A stretch of 64,000 nucleotides of DNA from CAZCBX01 sp964497185 (GCA_964497185.1 CAZCBX010000003.1:124001-188000); one strand, 5' to 3'. Counted from the stretch's first letter, positions 1 to 9,204 are shown. The notes: generated by a model not told the origin, from the letters alone. Program-made: numbers and translations.

Positions 1-1
1 C

Positions 2-2035
2 GTACAGCAAACCATTAGCAAAGATGTGAGTTCAAGCAACAACACGGCCATTCTCACTGCCACCACACCCATCATTGGCTATCACCAAACAGGCAGCTCG
101 GATGCATTTGTGTTGGTGGAGCCTGCCGAAGATATTTATGGCATTCGATCCAACAGCTTATTTATTGGCTATTCAGCCAATGGCACCAGCGGCACGTCGT
201 ACCCTTCATCGGGTGGGTCCAGCGCCATAGGGGGCAACCGTGGTCAAAGCAATAGCCCTGGCAACGGCAGCAATGGCTCACAAGGCACGGGCGATGCCTA
301 CCACTTATCTGCCAATGCACCCATCAACGCCATACAGCAAGCCGATTCGGACGGAAGTGAGACCACCAACTTTTTGCCCATCCGCGAGATGAACCGAGAA
401 TATTTTATGCCCACCACCGCAGAATATGTTGCCATTGTCTGTCCTTTTTCAACCACCGTGAGACTGTTCAGCCCTGCCAATGCAGTGGTAGCCACCCAAG
501 CGTGCAGCGCCTCGGGGCAAACACCGGGTAAAGTTATTTTCAATTCGGGTCCATATGCAGCGGGCCATTATGTTAGGGCCAACCGAGTGTTTTACGCTTA
601 TTACGAAGATGATGCCACCGATGATGAAACCAACTTATGGGGCGCCAGCGCGTCTCGCAAACTGGCATTTCCAGCACCCACGGTATCCATTGGTTCAACT
701 TCCATCATTGACGCCACCACGCCTGGTGTGCCCCAAGGTTTTGGGGTGCAAAACACAACCGTCACGGGCCCCTACGTTTGTGGAGACAGCGTGACTGTCA
801 CCACCACCACCGATGTGGGACAGTATTTAGGCACCGGCGCACAAAATACCATTGAAGCCCGTGTGCAAGACAACACGATGGCCCCTTTCACCACGCTTAC
901 CTTGTTTGATGATGGCGCTAGCGGCTCGGATGCCGTGGCAAACGATGGCATTTACACCAATACTTTTACCATTCCCAATGTGAGCACGGTCAGCGGCAAC
1001 TGGACCGTCGCATCCAGACCCGGCAGTTCTCCCAATTATGATAATGGTTACATTGCATTGGATAACGTCACGTTGGGTGTTACGTGTGGCGTGCAGCCCG
1101 ACGCGCTGATTAAAAATGAGGACGATGCCACTTACACCGGCAACAACCTATACGAAAATTTTGTCATGACCCAAACTGCGTCACAAAGCTTGGACAACGG
1201 CGAAACCATCACGTTTGATGTACGCGTTCAAAACGATGGACAGCTGACCGATCAAGTCAATCTCCAAGGCACGGGCACCACCGATGTGGGTGGGGGCACG
1301 TTTTCTGTGGCTTATTTTAACGGCACCACCAACATCACCAGCCAAGTGACCGGCTCTGGGTATGCCATCAACAATTTGGCTGTGGGCGCCAGCCGCAATT
1401 TTCAAATCGAAGTGACCGCTGACTTTGCCATCGACAGTGGCACCATGCTCAACATCGATGTGTTGGCTTCGTCCACGGTCGATGGTAGCAAAGTAGACCA
1501 AGTCAGAGCGATCGTGGGACTCAATGCGGTGGACTCAGATGGCGACGGTTTCACCAATGGACAGGAGCTTTTGCAAGGGTTGGATCCAAACAACATGGAC
1601 TCAGATGGCGATACCATTGCGGACAATCAAGAGGTGACCAACATTGACGATCCCGAAGACACCGATGGCGATGGAACCATCGATGCACTGGATGACGACA
1701 GTGACAACGATGGCATTGCCGACTCAGTGGAAGCAGGCGATGCCAACCTGGCCACTCCCCCCATTGATACAGACAACGATGGCATACCCAATTTTCAAGA
1801 TTTAGACAGCGACAACGATGGTACGCCCGATGCCTTTGAGGGTGATGGGGATTCGGATCGCGATGGTGTGCCTGATTATATCGATACGGTCAATTCGGTT
1901 GCCAACACCAATCAATTTGTTGGAAATGATGCGCTTCAAGGTGGAGGCGGTTGTCAAACAAGTCATGCGCCTTTGGTGTTTTGGTTGGCGTTGGGTTGCA
2001 TCGCGCTTTTAAGAAAAAGAGGCGCCCATGCTTAA
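2..2035 (+). CDS. Secreted calcium-repeat protein with C-terminal sorting signal (5' end outside window)
   Basis: The frame is open from the first complete codon, so the true start lies left of the window; 677 residues are visible. The middle is Ser/Thr/Gly/Asn-rich, as in secreted beta-rich proteins. About 120 residues near the C-terminus carry repeated DxDxDG motifs (DSDGDGF, DTDGDG, DSDNDG, DTDNDG), the pattern of thrombospondin type-3 calcium-binding repeats. The protein ends with GGGGC, a hydrophobic segment (APLVFWLALGCIALL) and RKR, the layout of bacterial C-terminal sorting signals of the JDVT/MYXO-CTERM type. The stop overlaps the next gene by 8 nt, so the two are probably co-translated. 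Surface exposure is inferred. A GTG codon at 26 is a possible internal start but not a convincing one. Confidence 0.75.
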   Translation, partial: VQQTISKDVSSSNNTAILTATTPIIGYHQTGSSDAFVLVEPAEDIYGIRSNSLFIGYSANGTSGTSYPSSGGSSAIGGNRGQSNSPGNGSNGSQGTGDAYHLSANAPINAIQQADSDGSETTNFLPIREMNREYFMPTTAEYVAIVCPFSTTVRLFSPANAVVATQACSASGQTPGKVIFNSGPYAAGHYVRANRVFYAYYEDDATDDETNLWGASASRKLAFPAPTVSIGSTSIIDATTPGVPQGFGVQNTTVTGPYVCGDSVTVTTTTDVGQYLGTGAQNTIEARVQDNTMAPFTTLTLFDDGASGSDAVANDGIYTNTFTIPNVSTVSGNWTVASRPGSSPNYDNGYIALDNVTLGVTCGVQPDALIKNEDDATYTGNNLYENFVMTQTASQSLDNGETITFDVRVQNDGQLTDQVNLQGTGTTDVGGGTFSVAYFNGTTNITSQVTGSGYAINNLAVGASRNFQIEVTADFAIDSGTMLNIDVLASSTVDGSKVDQVRAIVGLNAVDSDGDGFTNGQELLQGLDPNNMDSDGDTIADNQEVTNIDDPEDTDGDGTIDALDDDSDNDGIADSVEAGDANLATPPIDTDNDGIPNFQDLDSDNDGTPDAFEGDGDSDRDGVPDYIDTVNSVANTNQFVGNDALQGGGGCQTSHAPLVFWLALGCIALLRKRGAHA

Positions 2036-3329
2036 GCGATTTTCAATGATGCTTTTGGCATGCAGTTGCGTGCCTGCCTTTGCGCAGGGCCCCAATGTTC
2101 AACATTTTCGCCCCGCCTTGCCTGGCCAAAACCTCGTGCAAACCCAAGGCAGTCAAACGCAAGACCATCCTTTTTCAGCATCTTTTTATATCAATTATGC
2201 CGATCAACCCCTGGAGTTCACCGGCAACAACGGACAACTGAATTTTATCGAAGGGGTGTTTACTTGGGATGCCTCCCTTACTTTTTCACTTTTTCCACGC
2301 GTGGATCTCAACGTGGCCTATCAATTTTCACCTCTGTTAAAACCCAACAATGCATTGTCTACTTTGGTGGATGATCGAGGCTTGGGCGACATGATGGTGC
2401 GTGCATTGATTACGCTCAAAGAGCAAAAAACATCGGCCGTTGGCCTTGCTGTGCTACCGACGCTGGTCTTTCCCACAGGCAGTGACGCGGATTATCTTGG
2501 TCATCCCGGCTTTGGCTTGGGCACCCACCTGGTTGTGGATCAACAGCTTGGTCGGTTTTACCATGCGTTCAACCTTGGTTTTATGTACCGAACCGAGCAA
2601 GCACAATTGGCCAACCTCACCATTGAGCATCAATGGATGCTTCAGTATGGCGCCAGTTATGATTTTGAAACATGCACCCTCGGCGCCGAATTGGCAGCCA
2701 TCACGGATGCATCTTCACCCTTCACCGATGCCGTTGAAAGCCCCATCGAAGCCAGTGTTTTTGTACGAAAACAAGCCAGTACCTCCACTCAATGGCTTGC
2801 TGGTGTAGGCAAAGGGTTGACCAGAGGATACGGCGCACCCTCGTGGCGTGTGTTTGCAGGCATTACTTATACGCCTCAGACGCAAAAAACCACCCCGACT
2901 GCAGGAACGATTTCTGAAACGGTGCTCGATGAGCTGCGTCGATTCACGCAAGAAAAACAGACCGCCATGACCAAAGGCCGTGACCAAAGCTATTTTCATG
3001 GCAAAGCCGTTCACTTTGAACAAAACCAAAAACATTTGATGCCCGAGAGCCTCCTTTTATTGCAAGACTTGGTGGACTGGCTCGCCAATGAACCCAACAT
3101 TTCGGTGACACTCATTGGTCACACCGACCAGACGGGGTCGGATGCTTACAACCAGCGGTTGTCTTTGGCTCGTGCAGAACATGTAAAACAATTTTTGGTC
3201 ATTCAAGGCCTGGATGCATCAAGCATTCAAGTGCAGGGACAAGGCGCCACACAGCCCAAATATCAAGAAGATACCGATTACCAAAGGCTGCTCAATCGCC
3301 GCGTTGAAATTTTTCTTAACACTCTATAA
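2028..3329 (+). CDS. OmpA-family outer-membrane protein
   Basis: This 433-residue protein starts inside the end of the preceding gene; an AGAGG sequence lies 5 nt before the ATG. A signal peptide (MLKRFSMMLLACSCVPAFAQ) leads into about 270 residues of alternating pattern consistent with a beta-barrel. The C-terminal 120 residues form an OmpA-like peptidoglycan-binding domain, with LIGHTDQTGSDAYNQRLSLAR followed by GQGATQPKY and an NRRVEI ending. The expected role is to tie the outer membrane to peptidoglycan. The overlap with the calcium-repeat surface protein suggests the pair works together at the cell surface, which is inference. Confidence 0.85.
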   Translation: MLKRFSMMLLACSCVPAFAQGPNVQHFRPALPGQNLVQTQGSQTQDHPFSASFYINYADQPLEFTGNNGQLNFIEGVFTWDASLTFSLFPRVDLNVAYQFSPLLKPNNALSTLVDDRGLGDMMVRALITLKEQKTSAVGLAVLPTLVFPTGSDADYLGHPGFGLGTHLVVDQQLGRFYHAFNLGFMYRTEQAQLANLTIEHQWMLQYGASYDFETCTLGAELAAITDASSPFTDAVESPIEASVFVRKQASTSTQWLAGVGKGLTRGYGAPSWRVFAGITYTPQTQKTTPTAGTISETVLDELRRFTQEKQTAMTKGRDQSYFHGKAVHFEQNQKHLMPESLLLLQDLVDWLANEPNISVTLIGHTDQTGSDAYNQRLSLARAEHVKQFLVIQGLDASSIQVQGQGATQPKYQEDTDYQRLLNRRVEIFLNTL

Positions 3330-3346
3330 ACTTAACACTCTATAAA
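3315..3346. repeat. Perfect 16-bp tandem duplication at convergent gene ends
   Basis: CTTAACACTCTATAAA occurs twice back to back (3315-3330 and 3331-3346). Copy 1 supplies the TAA stop of the OmpA-like gene. Copy 2 supplies, on the other strand, the TAG stop of truB. A single copy would serve both genes as overlapping stops. Confidence 0.9.
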
Positions 3347-4242
3347 ACCCGCATCACTTTGGGATGCGATCCTTCGTCCTGGCTTTGAGCCAATGCCACC
3401 GCTTTACCGTTGAAAGCAAAAACAAAAAACGCACCGGTCGGCACATCCACACATTGATTATACCCTTGGCCACACTTCATGGCGCGTACTTGATCAGCAT
3501 CCAATTGCACGCATGGCATAAACGACAATGCTTGCATGGGAGTGATCAACTGACCGATGGCCTGATCCACATTTTGATCTTCAATCACTTGCCAATCCAC
3601 TGCCTGTGCTAATGAAAACGCACCACTTTTTTCACGGTGGATGTGCTGCGCATGACCACCCACACCCAGGGCTTGGCCCAAATCATGCGCAATGGATCGA
3701 ATATACGTTCCTTTGCTACACGCGATTCTAAGCGTTAAGCGGGGATATTGAAATTGCAGGCAATCAAGCGCGTCAATGCGCACTGGTCGAGATGGCACAT
3801 CTACCTGCTGCCCTTTACGGGCGTATTCATATAATTTTTTGCCGTCTTTTTTGATGGCTGAGTATAAAGGCGGCCTTTGCAATAGGTCCCCTTGGAAATG
3901 TTGCAAAGCCTGTTCCAGCTCTTCTTGTGCCACAACTTTTTGAGACGTGCTTGTCACTTGCCCTTCGGCATCATAAGTGGTGGTGGCGGTGCCCAATACC
4001 ACATCGCATGTATACACTTTGTCTTGTCCCATGATGTAACTACTAATTTTTGTGGCTTTGCCGACGCATACAAGCAGCAGACCCGTAGCCAACGGATCCA
4101 AAGTGCCGGCATGGCCCACCTTTCGGGTATTGAATAGGCGGCGAACTTTGCCAACCACGGTATGAGATGAAATGCCCGCAGGCTTGTTTACGCAGAGCAC
4201 CCCGTGCACCAAAGAGTGCAACTTTGTGCCCGCAGCTGCCAT
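3340..4242 (-). CDS. truB: tRNA pseudouridine(55) synthase TruB
   Basis: This 300-residue enzyme converts U55 of the tRNA T-loop to pseudouridine. The family signature with the catalytic aspartate is present near residue 48 (HAGTLDPLATGLL), preceded by GVLCVNKPAGISSH. A KGTYIRSIAHDLG motif lies in the middle. The length matches the bacterial family. The gene is last in the nusA-infB-rbfA-truB order common in bacteria, and its start lies 3 nt after the rbfA stop, so it is probably co-transcribed. The 3' end meets the convergent OmpA-like gene at the 16-bp tandem repeat. Confidence 0.96.
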   Translation of the reverse strand: MAAAGTKLHSLVHGVLCVNKPAGISSHTVVGKVRRLFNTRKVGHAGTLDPLATGLLLVCVGKATKISSYIMGQDKVYTCDVVLGTATTTYDAEGQVTSTSQKVVAQEELEQALQHFQGDLLQRPPLYSAIKKDGKKLYEYARKGQQVDVPSRPVRIDALDCLQFQYPRLTLRIACSKGTYIRSIAHDLGQALGVGGHAQHIHREKSGAFSLAQAVDWQVIEDQNVDQAIGQLITPMQALSFMPCVQLDADQVRAMKCGQGYNQCVDVPTGAFFVFAFNGKAVALAQSQDEGSHPKVMRVL

Positions 4243-4245
4243 TGA

Positions 4246-4620
4246 TTATTCTTCTTCAGAGCTGTCCACATCCACTTGATCAAGCAGATCGGCGATGTGA
4301 TGACCTTGGTCAAAGGCAGCATCATACTCAAAGGATACGCGCGGGGTGTATTTGGTTTGCATTTGGCGTCCGACTTCGCGCTGAATTTGCGGCAAAACCC
4401 TTTGCAGATTTTGTTTAATGGAGCCCAGCTTGCCTTGATCCATCACGCGGTAATACACTTTGGCATGGCGAAGGTCGGGTGAAACGTCCACAAAGGTAAC
4501 CGTTAAACCGTCCACGCCCCAGTGATTTAAACCATGAACAAACATTTCCGATAAAATTTTTCGCAGCAAATCAGCCACGCGATCGGTACGTTTGTAAGGT
4601 TGGTTTTTGGAAGGTCGCAT
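4246..4620 (-). CDS. rbfA: 30S ribosome-binding factor RbfA
   Basis: RbfA assists late 16S rRNA maturation in the small subunit. I place the start at 4620, giving 124 residues beginning MRPSKNQPYKRTDRVADLL, because the family begins with R..RV...L; the longer open frame upstream overlaps infB and has no family character. KH-type features include VTFVDVSPDLRHAKVYYRV. The acidic tail ends SSEEE. The start lies 7 nt downstream of the infB stop and the stop lies 3 nt before truB, so the operon is tight. Confidence 0.93.
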   Translation of the reverse strand: MRPSKNQPYKRTDRVADLLRKILSEMFVHGLNHWGVDGLTVTFVDVSPDLRHAKVYYRVMDQGKLGSIKQNLQRVLPQIQREVGRQMQTKYTPRVSFEYDAAFDQGHHIADLLDQVDVDSSEEE

Positions 4621-4627
4621 CGTTTGA

Positions 4628-6925
4628 TTACTCGAGTTCTGCAGCCACTTCTGTAATTGAAAAGGCTTCGATTTTATCGCCGACTTTGATGTCATTGAAG
4701 TTTTTAATCTGCAAGCCACACTCCGTACCCGATTTGACTTCTTTGGCGTCGTCTTTAAAGCGTTTGAGTGAAACCAGCTCACCTTCATGCACCACCACAT
4801 CATCGCGTACCAATCGAATCTTGGCATCTCGGACCATTCGGCCTTCTTGCACAAGACAACCAGCAATGGTGCCAACTTTGCCAATGGTGTAGACTTCCAA
4901 CACTTCGGCCATGCCGAGCGCTTCTTCCACTTCTTTGGGCGCCAGCAAACCTGCCATGGCTTTGGTCAGGTCTTCTTGCAATTCGTAAATGATTTTGTAC
5001 AGACGAATTTCAATGTCTTTCTGCTCGGCCAGTTTTTTGGCTGTGCTTTGGGGACGAACGTTAAAGCCCACGATCAACGCCCCTGAAGCCGTTGCCAAAA
5101 GCACATCGTTTTCCGTTATGCCGCCAACGGCACCGTGAATGACTTTTACCACCACTTTTTGAGTCGACAGTTTGGCCACAGAATCTTTTAACACTTCCAC
5201 ACTGCCGTCGGTGTCGGCTTTGATAATCACGTTCAGCTCTTTGACATCGCCCTGCGCAATTTTTGAATACAAATCGTCCAGCGACACTTTGCTTGAAGCC
5301 GCCAGCTCTTTTTCACGATCAATGTTTTTGCGCATTTCTGCAATTTGCTTGGCTTTTTTCTCGTCGGCCACAGCAATCAGCTCTTCGCCCGCGGAGGGAA
5401 CACCAGAGAAACCTGTAATTTCAACTGCCTGAGAAGGACCTGCTTCTTTAAGACGCATGCCTTTTTCATCGCGCATGTCTCGAACACGGCCAAATTCAGC
5501 GCCTGAAATGATGTTGTCACCCACATTCAAAGTACCTTCACGAACCAGCACGGTAATAATGGCACCGCGGCCTTTGTCCACCCGAGATTCAATGATCACC
5601 CCTTTGGCCAACCGTTTTGGATTGGCTTTGAGCTCCATGATCTCTGACTGTAAGTAAACATGCTCCAACAAATCATTGATGCCGTCACCTTTGAGCGCAG
5701 AGACGGGTGCATAGATTGTATCACCGCCCCATTCCTCTGGCACCAGTTCAAATTCTGTCAGTTCTTTTTTTATGCGCTCTACGTCTGCGCCAGGTTTATC
5801 CATTTTATTCACCGCCACCAAAAGTGGTACGCCTGCGGACTTGGCGTGGTTGACGGCTTCTTTGGTTTGCGGCATCACGCCGTCGTCGGCAGCCACAACC
5901 AAAATAACAATGTCGGTCACCTGGGCGCCTCGCGCGCGCATGGCCGTGAATGATTCGTGGCCAGGTGTATCAATAAAAGTGATTTTATGGCCCGAGCCCG
6001 TTTGAATGGTGTAAGCACCAATGTGCTGCGTGATTCCACCGGCTTCGCCCGCGGCCACATCTGATTTACGAATCGCATCCAACAAAGAAGTTTTACCATG
6101 ATCGACGTGGCCCATAACGGTGACCACTGGCGGACGAATCACTTCGTCCTCTGGGTTGGCTTCAATGTCTTTTTCAACTGCGACCAAAAGATCTTCAGGA
6201 GCGATGGTTACGCTTTCTACTTCATAACCAAATTCAGTGGCCACAAGCATGGCTGTGTCTGCATCCAGGGTTTGATTGATGGTGGCCATCACGCCCATGC
6301 CCATGAGTTTTTTGATCAGGTCTGTGCCTTTCACACTCATGTTTTTGGCCAACTCTTGTACGGAAATGGCTTCGCCAATTTTCACCACACGCTTGGCGGC
6401 TTTTGGCACCGTAATTTCTGTTTTTTTGCCTTGCTTGCCTGGCGCTTGTTTTCGTTTGCGACCACCTTTGGGGCGGTTCATGTTGCGCACATCAATGATT
6501 TCTTTTTTGGTTAAGCTGGGCGCAGGTCGACCGGTGGCTTCTTCTTGCGCTTTTCGTTTTTCTTCTTCGGTGGGAAAAGATTTGATTTTCAGCTCTGGCT
6601 CAGTATCTTTTTTGGCGACAACTTTTAGTTTGCTGTAGCCCTGATTCATGCCGTCGTCTTCTGGCGCTGGTTTTGAATCGGCAGGCGCAGGTGCTTGCTC
6701 TTTTTCGGGCTGAGGCACTTTGGTCAACACTTTGGGTGTTTCAACGCGCTTGGGAACAGCTTCAGTCTCTTTTTCTGGGGTGGGCTCTGGCTGCACTTCT
6801 TGAGCAGCTTCGGCTTTTAAACTGGCTTCTTCAGGCGCAGGTTCAGGCTTGGCTTTGGCACGACGACGGATCACTTTTTTGGTGACTCGTTTTTCTGTTA
6901 TGACTTTATCGTTTTCAGTATCCAT
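4628..6925 (-). CDS. infB: Translation initiation factor IF-2
   Basis: This 765-residue GTPase brings initiator tRNA to the 30S subunit. The first 190 residues are Lys/Glu/Pro/Ala-rich linker and include a KGGRKRK basic patch. An IF2_N domain follows (ISVQELAKNMSVKGTDLIKKL). The G-domain has GHVDHGKTSLLD, DTPGHESF and NKMDKP. The C-terminal beta-barrels end in KVGDKIEAFSI. The length is at the short end for Gram-negative IF-2 because the N-terminal linker is short. The gene follows nusA with a 52-nt gap and precedes rbfA by 7 nt. Confidence 0.97.
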   Translation of the reverse strand: MDTENDKVITEKRVTKKVIRRRAKAKPEPAPEEASLKAEAAQEVQPEPTPEKETEAVPKRVETPKVLTKVPQPEKEQAPAPADSKPAPEDDGMNQGYSKLKVVAKKDTEPELKIKSFPTEEEKRKAQEEATGRPAPSLTKKEIIDVRNMNRPKGGRKRKQAPGKQGKKTEITVPKAAKRVVKIGEAISVQELAKNMSVKGTDLIKKLMGMGVMATINQTLDADTAMLVATEFGYEVESVTIAPEDLLVAVEKDIEANPEDEVIRPPVVTVMGHVDHGKTSLLDAIRKSDVAAGEAGGITQHIGAYTIQTGSGHKITFIDTPGHESFTAMRARGAQVTDIVILVVAADDGVMPQTKEAVNHAKSAGVPLLVAVNKMDKPGADVERIKKELTEFELVPEEWGGDTIYAPVSALKGDGINDLLEHVYLQSEIMELKANPKRLAKGVIIESRVDKGRGAIITVLVREGTLNVGDNIISGAEFGRVRDMRDEKGMRLKEAGPSQAVEITGFSGVPSAGEELIAVADEKKAKQIAEMRKNIDREKELAASSKVSLDDLYSKIAQGDVKELNVIIKADTDGSVEVLKDSVAKLSTQKVVVKVIHGAVGGITENDVLLATASGALIVGFNVRPQSTAKKLAEQKDIEIRLYKIIYELQEDLTKAMAGLLAPKEVEEALGMAEVLEVYTIGKVGTIAGCLVQEGRMVRDAKIRLVRDDVVVHEGELVSLKRFKDDAKEVKSGTECGLQIKNFNDIKVGDKIEAFSITEVAAELE

Positions 6926-6977
6926 CTTACTTCGTCTCTCCTAACCTTAACCCACAAACCTTTCACCATACAAAGCG

Positions 6978-8384
6978 TTATACTTCCGCTGTTGGCTCCG
7001 GGGTGGGTACTGGTTCATTCTCTTTGGTTGCCACTTGCGCTTGCTCTGCATTGGCAGAAGGCTCTTGTTCATCTTGTTGCGCTTGCGAATCTGCGATTTC
7101 TTTTGCTTGTTGCTCAGAAAAAGCAATCCACTCTGAAGCAGCTTTTTGCAAACTAATAATTTTTTCTTCATCCAAACCGGTAATGCGCGCAATGTCTTGG
7201 GCGGGGTGCTCGACCAATGCCTCAGGACTCACAATGCCTTGGTTGTAAAGAAGCTCGGCTAAATTTTCACCAATGCCTTCAATGTTGGTTAGGTTGCCTT
7301 TGCCTGATTCGGCCGCTTCTTGAACTTTGGTTTCCGATTGAATGTCGATTTTCCAGCCGGTTAGTTTTGAGGCCAGTCGGACGTTCTGACCTTTTTTACC
7401 AATGGCCAATGACAATTGATCGTCTGCAACAATCAGTTCCATGATTTTGTTTTTTTCATCCAATACCACACGCGAGACTTCTGCTGGGGCAATGGCATTG
7501 CAGGCAAAGCGGGCTGGATCTGGGTGAAAGGGAACAATGTCAATTTTTTCACCGCGAAGTTCTTGCACCACAGCTTGCACACGCGAGCCTTTCATGCCAA
7601 CACATGCACCCACTGGATCAACGTCACTGTCTCGGGTTGACACAGAAATTTTCGCTCGTCCACCTGGCTCACGCGCAGCAGATTCGATGGTCACAACACC
7701 TTCGTAAATTTCTGGAACCTCATTGGCAAAAAGTTTAACCAACAACCCAGCGTCTGCACGCGACACAACAATTTGTGCACCCCGTGGCGTTTTGTTAATT
7801 TCTTTGACAAAACACTGGATGCGGTCGCCAGGACGAAAATGCTCTCGGGGCACTTGCTCAGAATAAGGAAGAATGGCTTCGGTTCGGCCCAGGTCCACAA
7901 TCAAATTGCGGCGTTCCATGCGACGAACAATGCCCGCAATGAGCTCGCCTTCACGGTCTTTGTATTCATTAAAAATAATTTCGGTTTCTGCATCGCGAAT
8001 TTTTTGAATGATGACTTGCTTGGCTGTCTGCGCGGCAATGCGGCCCAATTTTTCAGCGTTCATTTTTAAGCCGATCTCATCGCCAATTTCACACTCTGGA
8101 TCTTCTTTACGCGCTTCTTCTAAACCGATTTCGGTGTTTTCATCTTGCGGGTTGTCCACAACTTTTAAAAACTCGAACAACTCAATCTCTTCGATTTCTT
8201 CGTTGTAGTGCGCTTCGATTTCTTTATCCTCACCAAAAACTTTTTTTCCTGCCAACAAAAAAGCGGCTTGAACAGCCTCGACAACAATCATTTTATCAAT
8301 GCCTTTGTCTTTGGCGATTTGGTCCATCTCTCGATTTAGACCTTTGAACATTTCAATTTTTGGATCTTGTTTTTTCTTTGCCAT
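6978..8384 (-). CDS. nusA: Transcription termination/antitermination factor NusA
   Basis: NusA binds RNA polymerase and tunes pausing, termination and antitermination. The N-terminal polymerase-binding domain covers about the first 125 residues. The S1 domain follows (GELIAGIVRR to IVVSRA), then KH domains (SRVQAVVQELRGEKIDIV and LAIGKKGQNVRLASKLTG), and one helix-hairpin-helix region (NIEGIGENLAELLYNQG) with an acidic tail. I prefer the ATG at 8384 (MAKKKQDPK, 468 residues); an ATG at 8396 would add four residues, and neither has a clear ribosome binding site. The usual upstream partner rimP is absent. The gene sits directly behind a promoter-terminator pair that could mediate attenuation. 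Confidence 0.96.
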   Translation of the reverse strand: MAKKKQDPKIEMFKGLNREMDQIAKDKGIDKMIVVEAVQAAFLLAGKKVFGEDKEIEAHYNEEIEEIELFEFLKVVDNPQDENTEIGLEEARKEDPECEIGDEIGLKMNAEKLGRIAAQTAKQVIIQKIRDAETEIIFNEYKDREGELIAGIVRRMERRNLIVDLGRTEAILPYSEQVPREHFRPGDRIQCFVKEINKTPRGAQIVVSRADAGLLVKLFANEVPEIYEGVVTIESAAREPGGRAKISVSTRDSDVDPVGACVGMKGSRVQAVVQELRGEKIDIVPFHPDPARFACNAIAPAEVSRVVLDEKNKIMELIVADDQLSLAIGKKGQNVRLASKLTGWKIDIQSETKVQEAAESGKGNLTNIEGIGENLAELLYNQGIVSPEALVEHPAQDIARITGLDEEKIISLQKAASEWIAFSEQQAKEIADSQAQQDEQEPSANAEQAQVATKENEPVPTPEPTAEV

Positions 8385-8453
8385 GGGGCCATCCATTTAT
8401 GTGTTGGTGTAAAATTGTCTATTTTTTTTGCGCTTTTTGGGATCAACCCGTTC

Positions 8454-8484
8454 ATAAAAAAAAGTGGGCTTTGGAGGCCCACTT
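8454..8484 (-). terminator. Intrinsic terminator in the nusA leader
   Basis: On the minus strand an 8-bp perfect stem (AAGTGGGC/GCCCACTT, 7-nt loop) is followed by a run of U (bases 8456-8463). No minus-strand gene lies upstream to be terminated. The hairpin lies between the nusA promoter and the nusA start, the arrangement of an attenuator. On the plus strand the hairpin has no T-run after it. Confidence 0.8.
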
Positions 8485-8508
8485 GATTGAATTCAAAGCT
8501 TGCTTGTC

Positions 8509-8537
8509 TATATAGAAATAGTTAGGCCGATTTGCAA
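8509..8537 (-). promoter_or_regulatory. Sigma-70-type promoter for nusA operon
   Basis: On the minus strand TTGCAA (8537-8532) and TATATA (8514-8509) are separated by exactly 17 bp. Transcription would start near 8502, about 20 nt before the terminator hairpin. Confidence 0.7.
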
Positions 8538-8545
8538 GGGAAAAG

Positions 8546-8573
8546 TTGACTTATGCAGCACTTGAAATAGATT
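8546..8573 (+). promoter_or_regulatory. Putative promoter for pal
   Basis: TTGACT (8546-8551) and TAGATT (8568-8573) are separated by 16 bp, about 68 bp upstream of the pal start. It is divergent from and adjacent to the nusA promoter. Confidence 0.5.
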
Positions 8574-8641
8574 AAGACCCAATAGAGCCTTTAAATGGCT
8601 TATTTGCATTAATATATGGACCCTTTCAAGGAGGAAATCTC

Positions 8642-9184
8642 ATGTCAAAGTCTCTCGCGAGCGTATTTTTAACCCTATTCATGTGTGTTGCAGTGTTTCA
8701 AGGCTGTTCCAAAGACAAAGACGTCAGCACCGCCGCGGACGGTATGAACACCGAAAGCGCTAACACTGGCAGCGACGGCATGGCCATTGATGAAGAAAAC
8801 TTGGATTCAGCCAATGCTGGCACCAACATGACCATGGAAGAAGCACAAACTTACATTCAAAATCTTCCCACCATCTATTTTGGTTTTGACCAATACAGCT
8901 TGACCGACAACGACCGTGAAGCTTTGAAAATGGTGGCTGAAGCCGTAAAAACCGTAAACAAAGAACTCACCATCCAAGGTCACACCGATGAGCGTGGCAG
9001 CAGCGAGTACAATCTAGCATTGGGTAACCGTCGTGCCATGGCCGTATCGGATTACCTCAACATGCTGGGTGTGCGTCAAGGCAACCTTGATTTGGTTAGC
9101 TACGGCGAAGAACGCCCTGCCGCAATGGGTTCAGATGAAAGCGCATGGGCCAAAAACCGCCGCGCTGAATTGATGATTCGCTAA
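8642..9184 (+). CDS. pal: Peptidoglycan-associated lipoprotein Pal
   Basis: Pal anchors the outer membrane to peptidoglycan as part of Tol-Pal. The 180-residue protein has a lipoprotein signal peptide with lipobox VFQGC, a 60-residue linker rich in Asn/Ala/Asp, and an OmpA-like domain (IYFGFDQYSLTDNDREALK, then IQGHTDERGSSEYNLALGNRRA). A strong ribosome binding site (AAGGAGG) precedes the ATG. The tail NRRAELMIR is typical. cpoB follows after 20 nt, the classical Tol-Pal order, although tolB is not immediately upstream. Confidence 0.96.
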   Translation: MSKSLASVFLTLFMCVAVFQGCSKDKDVSTAADGMNTESANTGSDGMAIDEENLDSANAGTNMTMEEAQTYIQNLPTIYFGFDQYSLTDNDREALKMVAEAVKTVNKELTIQGHTDERGSSEYNLALGNRRAMAVSDYLNMLGVRQGNLDLVSYGEERPAAMGSDESAWAKNRRAELMIR

Positions 9185-9204
9185 CCCTTGAAGTTTTTGT
9201 ACGA

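Noticed and set aside
26..28. GTG at 26 as true start of the first gene
   Set aside because: The frame is open through the left edge and no ribosome binding site precedes it; the gene is more simply truncated by the window.
8546..8573. nusA-side terminator acting on the pal transcript
   Set aside because: The hairpin at 8462-8484 has its U-run only on the minus strand and lies upstream of the pal promoter.
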